NCBI GenBank assembly: GCA_001970955.1
Contig: MPUH01000933.1
Coordinates: 1 to 29,012 of the forward strand
Source of the DNA: Stentor coeruleus
Taxonomy: Eukaryota > Ciliophora > Heterotrichea > Heterotrichida > Stentoridae
Reading direction: 5' to 3'
Length of the DNA stretch: 29,012 bases
Within the stretch, counting starts at the first letter, position 1. Each line of letters opens with the position of its first letter. This document shows, piece after piece, positions 19,553 to 29,012 of the stretch. A program made the translations under genes and the position numbers. The notes under the pieces were generated by a model that had not been told where the DNA came from, searched no databases, and saw nothing but the letters and a program-made list of their open reading frames with translations.

Positions 19553-20241
19553 ATTTGTAGGAATTGAAATATCATTAAAAAATAAAAGTTAAAATTTGTA
19601 ATACGCTTAAAATAGGTTTGAAGTATTTTTTTNTCATTAAAAAATAAAAGTTAAAATTTGTAATACGCTTAAAATAGGTTTGAAGTATTTTTTTTTTCAG
19701 GATTTTATGAGAAATTATGATTTTGGTTTTGATGTTGTTTGGAAATTTAGAAATTTTGACAAGATTTTAGAGTGAGGGTTGTAATATTTGGGTTTTTAAG
19801 ATAATGGAAAATATTTTAAAGAGAATAGGTTTTTTGATGAATATTGATGGAATTAATAAAAATGGGATTTTTATTTTATACTGAAAATATTGTATACTTA
19901 TACTAATATATAGTTTATTAATGATTTAGTTCTTTTTAAGTATAATGAAAGAATGTGTTTTTTTTAATAGAATATATATTGTGTTTATATTTGATGATTA
20001 AAAAGAAAAACGGTGTACCCAGTATTCAAATTATAAGCTATCAAATAAAAAACTATTCAAAAATTTACTAGATTTATCAAACTTTCTAGCATTATATCAT
20101 AATTTCAAGAATCAAAACCGATATTAAAAAGCCATATAAAAATTCATATTTTTCATAAAAAATCTTATAAATCTCATAAATCTCAATATAGCATTTTCAA
20201 TCAACCCTGCTAAAAAAATATTCTTCAAAATAATAAATAAA
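19553..20241. other. Intergenic region with an assembly seam, 689 nt
   Basis: No gene seen. The left part is G/T-rich and the right part C/A-rich. It contains an N flanked by duplicated sequence (listed separately), so the true spacer is probably about 62 nt shorter. Confidence 0.55.
19572..19694. repeat. Duplicated flanks around single N (assembly seam)
   Basis: About 61 nt (19572-19632) are repeated identically after an N at 19633 (19634-19694). A single N between two identical overlapping ends is the signature of two contigs joined without merging their overlap, not a biological repeat. Confidence 0.9.
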
Positions 20242-23200
20242 ATGTTGTCTCAAGACCTAAACATCGGATTAATCGACAAATGTATCTCAGAAAAAAACTG
20301 GGGTTTACTTCAAAACAGCTGTAAAAACTACATTACAAATTCTTCATCTTCATCCTTATCAAAAGAACAAAAATCAATCGAAATTATTACAATACTCCTA
20401 AAAAAAGCTATATGCCTGGCTAAAGAATACAAATTCAAAGAAAGCATTCTTTTAAGAAACATGATTGACAATCTAAGATTAGATGTCAATATAAAATCAT
20501 ATGTGAAAATTGCTTATTCTTTTATAAACTACTTATCTTGTGCTTTAAGAGAAAAAGGATACATCCACAAAGCAAAGGTTTTAACAGAAAAATCTCTAAA
20601 ACTAAGTCAGAAATTCAGCACTTTAACTAAATCAACATGTCTTATGAACATGTGTGCAATTTTTTCTAGTATGGGTAAACACGATAAAGCTTTACCATTC
20701 GCAAAACAAGCACTTGAGCACATAAACACCGAATTCGAGCTTTTAAAATCCCAAGGCAGCAGCGAAAGGAAACTCATAAAAAAATGCACAAAAGTTGCCA
20801 TAGCAAATTACAATCAAGCAATAGAAGAAGAGTTTCTCAAAAACACAAAACAAGCAATCGAAAGCTATAAAACAAGCTTAAAAGTTCTAATAAACAATAA
20901 TATCACAGCACAAGACCTTATAACAAAAATACAAAATAGTATTGAAAGACTTGTAAAATTAGAGGAAAATAAAAAGTTTTCACCTTTTATTAATAGATCA
21001 AAATCACAAACAAGAAGTTATGGTTTGAATCTAACCCCGGTAAAATCTCAGAAAAGTATAAGTCCAAAAAAAAGACCACAATCAACGAATATTGAAATGG
21101 GTAGAGCATCAATACCACAGACAAGTAGATATTCTCCTTTAAGATTAAGGTCGAAAAGCAAGTTTAGTAGTAAATCTTTATCAAAAAACCCTTCAGAAAT
21201 GATTAAGACTATGAGAGTTGTGAGAAAAAGTGTTGTTAATAAGGGAGATGAAGTGAAAAATTGTTTGGAAGATGATGAAATTGATATTGAAGGGTTGAAA
21301 ACTTTTAGGGATAAACAGGAAAACTGCTTTAATGAACAGGATTTTGTCCTGAACAAACAGCTTAGGAATAAAAGCGAAGATTTGGAATTGAAGAAACCTA
21401 TAGGAATAGTGGCTGGGGTAAAAAACCATGAAAATGCTTGGGAAAAAATAACAGGGATCAGAGTTGTCAGGTCAAGAAACTTAAAAATTATTGACTTTGA
21501 AGATAAAAATACAAAAAAAGCTGGGGTTAAATACGACCATTCGCCAGGAAACTTGGGAGAAAAGATAAAAAAGCAATCTAGCAACCTCACGGATAAACAA
21601 AAAATCTTGACGAATCGTCTTAAAAGCGCTGAGAAAAAAGGGCAAAATTCTTTGACTGCAGCTAAAAACCCATCACTAGATTTAATGCAAAGACTTATCC
21701 CTCAATCTACCATAAACGAATCAAAGCCTATAAAAGAAATTATATCCCAAGACATAAAAGAATCTCCTAAAAATTCAAAAGCCCAAGAAATTGAAATAAT
21801 ACAACTAAACAACGAGATAATCGAATTAGCAAACAACAAAGAAACTCCTCCAATAAATAAAAAAACTACAAAAAATGATCTAACCGAAAGTATAAAAAGC
21901 CAAAAACTTTATATAAAAAACGAACATCAAAATAACTACGACAAGCCAGTAAAGCATCATAAAAACAAAACTGAAAAATCAAACCACAAAACTATCAAAA
22001 ATGAAAACACAACAAGAACAAAAAAATCGCTGATAATATCTGAAACTAAAGATGATAAAGGGAAAATAACTGAAGAAGGGTTGATTGTGTTAAATAAAAA
22101 CACAGTAAAAGTCCAAGTAAATTATCGAGAAAACAGAGTGAGTTTTATGATTAATAACATTTGTGTCTTCACAATGCTGTCTGTATATAAAATATACAGC
22201 ATTCCTTTAATATTATCATTAAAATACAAACATTCAGGATATTGTGTTAGGAAACCTAAATGTATTGAAGAAATTTTTCGAGAAAAACGCTTAATGAGCA
22301 ATAAATTTGAATATTTTATTATGGTGTTTTATATAAAAGAAAAACGTTCTTGGTATTATTTTCATGCTATAGATGAAGAGTCTCCTTTGATTACTGGAAT
22401 TGGATATACAGAAAATGAAATGATTAGAATGTTTAAAATACAAGATATCAAATCGAGTATATCAGAAATTGCGAGGAAGATGATTATTATCAATGGAGTT
22501 TTAGATATTGAAAGTACTATAAAACTAGAAGAAGAACTGATTTTCAGTTGTGAAGATGAGAAAAAAATTGTGAAAATCCAAGCGACACTNGAAAAAATTA
22601 GAAGAAGAACTGATTTTCAGTTGTGAAGATGAGAAAAAAATTGTGAAAATCCAAGCGACACTAAGGGGAAAAAGATGTAGAGACATGCTGAAATTGCAAC
22701 TATGTAAAAATACACTTATTTGCTCTCATATAAAAATNTAAGGGGAAAAAGATGTAGAGACATGCTGAAATTGCAACTATGTAAAAATACACTTATTTGC
22801 TCTCATATAAAAATGTGTCCTACAGGGCCGCATATTGTGAAATTATTTAAAGTTGATGAGTCAATTTTGATTGAAATTTCTAAGTCTCAGAAAAATACTT
22901 GTTTTTATGGATTCTTAAAAACCCCTACTGATTATATTACATATTTTTTTAAATACTCACATACTGTATTATTAGTTAATGCAATTAGAATTGAAACAAT
23001 TCCTTATATAACAACTTTTCAAGGGAATAAAATTAATTTCATTACTTGTGAATATAATGAAGAGGAGTTTTCAGCAATATCCAAAACTTTTATCAGACAA
23101 GATCATTGCTTAGTAATACTTTGCGCTCAATTGACAAACAGAAATATTATCATCAAAATATTTAACTACAAAGACAATTTTATTGCAACTAAAAAATACA

Positions 23201-24381
23201 CAGTTTCTAACATCTTAGAATTTATAGGCAAATATGATATAGACTTGTTTGTATCAACAATATCTCTTGAAAATCAAATAATATTTAATACTAAAATCCC
23301 TCACAAACTTTCAAGACAAATAATTTCAGAATTACAAGATCAAGTCCTTTATCGTGTTTGTACAAAAATCGAAAGTATTCTTTATCAAGTAACAGTTTTA
23401 AAATTGAATGATCAGTTAAAATTTTGCTATAATAGCAGTTCACTTCAGAGTTTGGGTTATGAGTTTTCTATAAGCATTTCTTTAGCATGTGAAAAATCAG
23501 GGTTTAGTGATACTTTAATAATCCCAATGGCGAATTATATGATAAAACACATGCTAATTCTGAAAAACAAAGAAATTTTCTTGGACGCAACAAAAAATCC
23601 TATAGATATTGATTTAAACATAAGGAAAATCCAAGCAACATTCCGAAGTTTTCTTTTAAGAAAAAAGTTTAACCAGATGCTTTTTATGAAGTTTTTAAAA
23701 AAAATCAAAAAACCAATGGATAACACAATTTACACTGTGCTTTTGTATGAAAAACCCACTTGTTATGCTCTTTTTGCCGTTAATCTTAGTGAGGTTTACG
23801 TAAAGTATATTGAAAAAATCACTGAAATGAGTGCTGAGTTTATATTGAAAACAAATATCAATGATTTATTTGCCAACAGATCAACATCATCAATGGATGT
23901 TAAACATTTAATAGGATATAAAAATAAAGGTATAACCACAGAAAATGATAAAAATAAACAACTTCAATGGCAAGGAAAAGGAGTTATAAGTGAAACTGAT
24001 GCTTTTGTTATAGTTTATCAATTAAATCAACATGAATTAATTGAATGTCATATTTTAGAAAAAGTTGTATGTGTTGAAATTGATATTGGGTATTTGCCAC
24101 ATGATTTAAGTATATTTAATAAACTTGAATTTTATAAGAATATTGAGCTTCATTTGAAAATCAAACAAAAACATGTTGTATTTTTCCAGATAAGAGAAAT
24201 TACTAATTATATATGTAGGGTGCATATTATACATAGAAAAGGACAATTTATTATGATTGTATTTGTGGTAAAACTTAAGAGATATTTTATTAAAGATCTT
24301 GGGGAAGATGTGAATTTGACTAGGATATTGGATAATGTGAGAATTGCTAAGACTTTTAGTGGTTTTGTCTTGTATAGTTAG
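20242..24381 (+). CDS. Long TPR and IQ-motif protein, broken in the assembly (about 1329 aa)
   Basis: This is one gene split by two assembly seams (N at 22590 and 22738). Collapsing the duplicated flanks removes 73 and 77 nt, in total 150, so both halves return to the same frame and an IQ motif is restored across the first seam (VKIQATLRGKRCR). Order: helical TPR-like repeats (about residues 60-220, e.g. MCAIFSSMGKHDKALPFAKQ), a long basic, Ser/Lys/Asn-rich disordered region (about 250-600), a beta-rich C-terminal half divided by IQ motifs at about 775 and 1076 (IRKIQATFRSFLLRKKF). Likely a calmodulin-binding scaffold; function inferred only from motifs. The apparent end at 22626 is an artefact; the true stop is TAG at 24379-24381. 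It is similar in design to the gene at 44-1579. Confidence 0.85.
22526..22662. repeat. Assembly seam 1 in the TPR/IQ gene
   Basis: The 64 nt at 22526-22589 recur at 22599-22662 after N 22590; the few bases right after the N (22591-22598) match poorly, as at a read end. The duplication causes a false frameshift. Confidence 0.9.
22662..22814. repeat. Assembly seam 2 in the TPR/IQ gene
   Basis: The 76 nt at 22662-22737 recur identically at 22739-22814 after N 22738. Together with seam 1 it brackets a small contig of about 147 nt that overlaps both neighbours. Confidence 0.92.
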
Positions 24382-25076
24382 GTTTTAATGGGATAATATT
24401 TTTTTTTGAAAGAATATGATGATAGGATGGAGGTTTAGGAGGTTTAAAAGATTTGTTAAGAGGATTTTATTTATAAAGGTTGTTGCTAATGGTATTATAA
24501 GATATCATGAGGATATTTAGAATGATCATATCTCCAATAAAGCATATCATTTTAATATTAACAAACTTTTTTCTACATTATTGACGTAATCAAGCTTAAT
24601 AATTTCTCAAAACAAATATTTTTTTATGATTAAATTCTCAAAGCATTAAATTTCATGCCAATCTTGCTTTGTCAACCATATCAAACTCTCTTCCTCAACA
24701 CCAAACTACTATTTCCTTAATAATTTATCATAATCTATAACATAACCTTATTCCATGAATAAAATAAGAAATTATTGACTTGTTTAACTTGAGTTCTCAT
24801 TAAAATTATTTTCAAGTCAGATATCAAGATTTTAAACTGCCCATATACTCAAAAAGCTAAAAAAATCCTTTTTATGCAAGATGGAAAATAACCCAAAATT
24901 CAAACAAAAATTTCTCATATAAAAAACCAAAAAGTGATAATTTCGGCTAAAAACCCTAAACTTTATAGTATTAATAAAAAAATCTTCTATTAAACAAATT
25001 TGTCAACAACATCCTTCATGAATTAACACATTTATTATAATCAAGTTTACAAATTAACTGATAATATTAATAATAC
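24382..25076. other. Convergent intergenic region, 695 nt
   Basis: No gene seen. It lies between the 3' ends of a + and a - gene; it is G-rich at the left and C-rich at the right, flipping near 24550. Confidence 0.5.
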
Positions 25077-25856
25077 CTATTTGAGTATATAATGAACAAT
25101 ACTAGCTCCGTTGAATCTCTCAAGTAAATTTACGTCAATTGAATAAACCGTTATTTGCTTCTTCATCTTATCAAGCGAGTTATAAAAACTGTCAATTCCT
25201 TTAAAGGTTTTTTGTACTGAAAAACAGAAATCTTCACTGATCTTAAGAGCCTTTTTGATATACCACCTTTTAGTGTCATCACAATTTAGTAAAAAATCAT
25301 TAATGGTCTCTTGATATTTTTCGAATTTTTCAAGTATTTTCTTGTTGTGTATAACTGTAAGGATTTTCACAAACTCATTCCAAGCCTTGATAATATCGTT
25401 AGTTTCTCTCTGATAATCTCCTATAAAAGTTATAAAAGGAGGGCCTTTATAAAATGTTATACTTGGAAACCCCAATTTTGCTACTGCGGAAATAAGCATT
25501 ACAGTAATACCATCTTGTATATTATAATTTGAAATACAAACAGCATGAACTATTGATTCAAAGTAACTTTCACATGCTTTGTAAAGCAACCAAAATTTTC
25601 TAATATTGTATAATTTTCTTCCAATAGGGTTTATACCTAATAGATCATCAAGTATGAAATGGCTGAATTGATTTTGAATCCTAATTTTCATGCAGCTTTT
25701 TTCTTGTAGACAAGGGTGTTTACTTGATGGGATTCGGGAGATAATATTTGTTAAGCTCATGGTATTATTTGTTTCAGCTTTGATAATTTGAATAGCTCTA
25801 GGCTTAGAGATTATAGACTTAGCCTCAGTCGTTCTTGTAAATTGGCTACAACCCAT
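25077..25856 (-). CDS. Orphan protein with dual-acylation N-terminus (259 aa)
   Basis: The protein starts MGCSQFTRTTEAKS: Gly2 followed by Cys3 and a Ser fits N-myristoylation plus palmitoylation, which would anchor it to a membrane. The N-terminal 60 residues are basic and Ser/Thr-rich; the remainder (about 65-255) is helical and of mixed composition, with several Cys and aromatic residues, and no transmembrane helix. I do not recognise a family. The start choice is supported by the MGC motif directly after the in-frame ATG. TAG stop. Confidence 0.75.
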   Translation of the reverse strand: MGCSQFTRTTEAKSIISKPRAIQIIKAETNNTMSLTNIISRIPSSKHPCLQEKSCMKIRIQNQFSHFILDDLLGINPIGRKLYNIRKFWLLYKACESYFESIVHAVCISNYNIQDGITVMLISAVAKLGFPSITFYKGPPFITFIGDYQRETNDIIKAWNEFVKILTVIHNKKILEKFEKYQETINDFLLNCDDTKRWYIKKALKISEDFCFSVQKTFKGIDSFYNSLDKMKKQITVYSIDVNLLERFNGASIVHYILK

Positions 25857-26926
25857 ATATTTATTATTGGTTAGTTATTTAATGTCCAAATATTCAAATA
25901 TAGAGGTTTTATGATTTGCATTATGTATTAAGTACTGAAAAAGTATACAGTATTTTTCGTATCATATTTAGATTGTTATGGCTTTTGGTTTATGGTTTTA
26001 TATTGTAATGAATAGGTTTAAAAATTCAATTTGTTTTATTCTGTTTTGATGTTTTTATATGAATTATTTAGAGTAGTTTGTGATGAGAGGATGTATAATT
26101 TTTTTATTTTTAGGTTTTTAAAATTGATTGTGTTAATGTGTTTACTTTATTAAACTTAGAAGAAAGATTATATGCGAATGATGGATTATGGATTTTATTA
26201 AAGACTTTCAGGAAATATTTTGCTTTATAAACTTTTTTTTCGATTTTGAGCTTCAGATTGGTGATTGGATAGTTTTTTTGTAAATTTTACTTTGGAAAAA
26301 TTAGAAAATTCTGGACTAAGCAAATGGAAAGGAATATGAAGGCAAAGATACTCTAGTATGTTGAATATATAAGAAACTTTAAGATTGGATTAGCTTGGAT
26401 GAAAAAAATTTGAATTTTAATGTGCAGTATAAGCAAAGGTTATAGCAATTGAAATAGCGTGCAAGAATATTATTTTATAGGATTTCTTTAAGATAATTTA
26501 AGTTATTGTTTATGAGAGCTTAGTTTTTTATGCTTTTTTTAAAATTCGCAGTGTATATTTGAAAGAATGGAATATTATATTTATTAATTGTATACTTATT
26601 TTGACATGATTTTATTAGGAATTATTTATTATAAGTGATTATTAAACATCTTTAGATGAGTAAGATTAGTAATTTATTACTTATTTTTAAGAATATAAAC
26701 AATATAGAAAATATTGTGATGATGAGCTAAAAGAATTCAATAAAGAAATAATAAAAAGTGAGTATTTGTTTTAAAAAAACGTATTAGAAGACTAAAATTG
26801 AATGCAAAATCAATTAAAGTTTCTAACTCAATTGATTCTAGCTTAGAATTTGAGGAAAATATTAAAGTAATATTCATATTATTCTGATAAAATCTCAACC
26901 TTATTATGCACTTTATATTTATAATC
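25857..26926. other. Intergenic region, about 1070 nt
   Basis: No gene seen. It is upstream of the minus-strand gene and G/T-rich on the + strand, as at other 5' flanks. The 72-codon minus-strand frame near 26737-26955 overlaps the start of the pseudogene and looks accidental. Confidence 0.45.
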
Positions 26927-27640
26927 ATGGACAAAGTTTTCACCAACCTAGTCACTAGAAATATAATCTTGAAGTATAGGCTTGGGTCAAATTATTGCCC
27001 TATTGTTACTGATTATTCAAGAAACAAATATTAGGAGTCAGTTTTCATTTTTTTGTTTATTTGTTAGTGGAAATTTAAATTCAGATGACAAAAAAGCGAA
27101 TGATTTATATTCACAGACTGTAAGGGCTTTTTTTAAGTATGGATTCGCATATAAAAATTCTTTCAAATACAAAAGTGAATTTGCAAAAAGTTCTTCTTTC
27201 AACATTTACAATAACTATATGAGTTTTGCTTAAAAATAATTAAGGAAATATTATGTATAAATTTGTTACTGGAGATATTATTTTAATTGTTTTTTAATTA
27301 ATTGCATTTTATCTTATTTACTAGATCAAAGATAGAAACTGCTTAATAATCAGATTATTTGCACAAAATGAAGACCCAGAAGAAATGTATTCAAAAGAAA
27401 ATGCATTCCTTCATAATAATTTCTACTCAGGTACTTATCAATTATATACAACAACAATAATCTTTATGGCTATTGTAATACAAATAATTGTATTTCCCAT
27501 AATTTTACAAATGCTTATATTAATCCAACTTATAATTATTTTTTTAAAGGAAGATTATCCTACTTGGTTAGATTGTGATTGCTTTATTTGATTATTTGCA
27601 ATTTTAAACAATGATTCTGGTTTTTAAAACACATATTTTT
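26927..27640 (+). pseudogene. Decayed tandem copy of the LamG-like/Cys-rich surface gene
   Basis: Base-by-base it is collinear with the gene at 28025: KYRLGSNYCPIVTDYSRNKY aligns with EYRFGSNYGPGVIDYSGNDN, the stretch around 27200-27235 aligns with STFAITMWALP, and the later HNNFYSGTYQL and a block ending FI*LFAILNN align with HSNFYSGTWTL and FIWLFAVLDN. It contains many stops and frameshifts; one Trp codon of the intact gene (TGG in FIWLF) is TGA here. The start codons are 1098 nt apart, so this is a tandem duplication. Two open pieces inside (26982-27233, 27385-27591) are not separate genes. Similarity fades after about 27640. Confidence 0.88.
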
Positions 27641-28024
27641 AAGATTCTAATCTTTAGTATAATTTAAATGTTAGAATGCATGTTTGAATTTATAAAACCC
27701 ATATATTTTTATAGTTACTTTAGTATTCAAGAAAAGCTAATAATGATTATTTTATAGCTCAAACTAATCAAAATAAAATATCATTTATATATCAATTTCT
27801 TTGAGAATTAAAATTTTTGTTTCCCTTTTAAAATGTCAAATTAAGACTAACATCTTATTTCTTCTATTACAAAATAATTAATTCACCAGGTAGAACTTAC
27901 TATTAAGTATATTAATCATAATACTAATTCAACACTAGAAGCATATATAAAAACTTATCAAGGTCAATAAATTTATATTTTACCATAACTAGACAATGTA
28001 ATTACAGATAATAATAAAATATAT
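27641..28024. other. Spacer between dead and live surface-gene copies
   Basis: Very AT-rich. It should contain the remains of the pseudogene's Cys-rich 3' part and the promoter of the live copy, but I cannot align it with confidence. Confidence 0.4.
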
Positions 28025-29012
28025 ATGATATTTCTTCTAACTCTAGTCGCTGGGAGTAAAATCTTAGAATACAGGTTTGGATCAAACTATGGACCTGGTG
28101 TTATTGACTATTCAGGGAACGACAATCACGGAGTCGGTAGATATTATTATTCAGGATATACAAGCCCAGATGATGCTGTGTTTACAGATCGTGGCGCCTT
28201 TCTTAGTGGCTTATCATATATAAATCCTCCATACAATGACAAAGTCCAAATTTACTTGTCTTTTCCTTCAACATTCGCAATAACAATGTGGGCTTTGCCA
28301 CAAAATAGTGAAGGGAATCTTATGCATAAATTTTATTATTGGGACAATTATTTTTATATTCGCAGATCAAGCCTTACAAATTGTTTAAGAATCAGATTAG
28401 TAGTGCAAGGAGAAGACCCTGAAGATCTTGATTCATCTCCAGATACATTTCCTCATAGTAATTTCTACTCAGGTACTTGGACTTTGATAACAATGGTATA
28501 TAAATCTAACACTGTCTATGGATATTGCAATACAAACCTCTGCATAAATCATAGTTACACAAATACCTATATAGATCAAGGTCCACGAGGGTTTTATATA
28601 GGAAGCGATTATGAACCTTGGCCAGGCTTAGATTGGTTTATTTGGCTATTTGCAGTCTTAGACAATGAAAATGATTATTTGAACTATATTTCAATGTCTT
28701 CAAGTTCAGTATGTTTAACTACACCTGGAAGCTGTCCTAGTTCTTGTAATCCAGCTATCAATGATCCATTTAAAGGTATAGGTTGTATTTCTATTAATAC
28801 TGATAAAGACCAAGAATCTGGAGGTAAAACTTGTTCATATAGTCTTGGATGTATAAGCTCTACTGATATTTCATGTGATTGCATTGAGAATACTTGCTCT
28901 CTTGTAATCGCAAATGATTATTGTGCTTGTCCAGAATTTAAAATTAAAAGCTTATTAACATGTACATGTGGATCAACTTTTTATAATTCACTTCCAATAT
29001 GTTGTATTAATG
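28025..29012 (+). CDS. Secreted/surface protein with LamG-like domain and Cys-rich repeats (partial, at least 329 aa)
   Basis: The frame is open from ATG 28025 to the window end with no stop, so the gene continues beyond it. A short signal peptide (MIFLLTLVAG) is followed by a concanavalin/laminin-G-like domain (about residues 14-220): EYRFGSNYGPGVIDYSGNDN is a typical LamG_3 opening, with later strands FAITMWALP, FYSGTWTLITMVYKS and WFIWLFAVLDN. From about residue 228 a Cys-rich region begins (GSCPSSC, CISINTDKD, CSYSLGCIS, CDCIENTCS, CACPEF, CTCGS, CC), with many closely spaced cysteines. This design fits an extracellular or cell-surface protein of the ciliate pellicle. A decayed tandem copy lies just upstream. 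Confidence 0.85.
   Translation, partial: MIFLLTLVAGSKILEYRFGSNYGPGVIDYSGNDNHGVGRYYYSGYTSPDDAVFTDRGAFLSGLSYINPPYNDKVQIYLSFPSTFAITMWALPQNSEGNLMHKFYYWDNYFYIRRSSLTNCLRIRLVVQGEDPEDLDSSPDTFPHSNFYSGTWTLITMVYKSNTVYGYCNTNLCINHSYTNTYIDQGPRGFYIGSDYEPWPGLDWFIWLFAVLDNENDYLNYISMSSSSVCLTTPGSCPSSCNPAINDPFKGIGCISINTDKDQESGGKTCSYSLGCISSTDISCDCIENTCSLVIANDYCACPEFKIKSLLTCTCGSTFYNSLPICCIN

Noticed and set aside
21048-21590. 180-codon minus-strand frame
   Set aside because: Shadow of the basic, Lys/Ser-rich part of the long TPR/IQ gene; its translation is Phe/Leu/Ser-rich as expected for an antisense frame.
27876-27985. A third, older copy of the surface-protein gene
   Set aside because: Only short matches (caggta, tcaaggtc) with inconsistent spacing; not better than chance in AT-rich DNA.
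28684-28884. 66-codon minus-strand frame
   Set aside because: Antisense shadow of the Cys-rich region of the surface-protein gene.

Overview
This window looks like macronuclear-type DNA from a ciliate, most likely a heterotrich close to Stentor. It is strongly AT-rich and gene-dense. Genes lie on both strands and nearly all are single-exon. The one gene that clearly needs splicing uses introns of only 16 and 15 nt. Conserved genes (SEC23, thiolase, protein kinase) read end to end in the standard genetic code, with every Trp as TGG. All 14 complete genes with a visible end stop at TAA (8) or TAG (6), never TGA. The species assignment is inference; ultrashort introns with a standard code are known from Stentor.

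Layout. 44-1579(-): TPR/IQ protein. 2128-3372(+): basic coiled-coil protein. 4278-4727(+): small two-helix membrane protein. 5048-6826(-) and 6884-8254(+): a head-to-head pair 57 nt apart, encoding an orphan 592-aa protein and a Cys/His-rich kelch-like protein. 9008-9370(+): small GYF-type protein. 9431-11671(+): SEC23, the COPII GTPase-activating subunit. 11980-12537(-): SHIPPO/PG-rich repeat protein. 12742-13362(+): type I membrane protein, only 9 nt before the thiolase at 13372-14532(+). 15463-16590(+): Ser/Thr kinase. 16806-17400(-): decayed pseudogene. 17950-19552(+): three-exon PX plus START-like protein. 20242-24381(+): one long TPR/IQ protein interrupted by two assembly seams. 25077-25856(-): orphan with a dual-acylation N-terminus. 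26927-27640(+): decayed tandem copy of the secreted LamG-like/Cys-rich gene that starts at 28025 and runs off the window.

The genes do not form a pathway; this is an ordinary eukaryotic mixture: secretory traffic (SEC23), lipid and membrane recognition (PX-START, thiolase), cilium/cytoskeleton candidates (SHIPPO, TPR/IQ, coiled coil) and a cell-surface family under duplication and decay. The most notable points are the PX-START fusion with 15/16-nt introns, a strand skew that is C-rich before genes and G-rich after them, the absence of TGA stops, three single-N assembly seams with duplicated flanks that break one real gene, and the tandem surface-protein pair with one dead copy. I saw no tRNA, rRNA, CRISPR or transposase gene.
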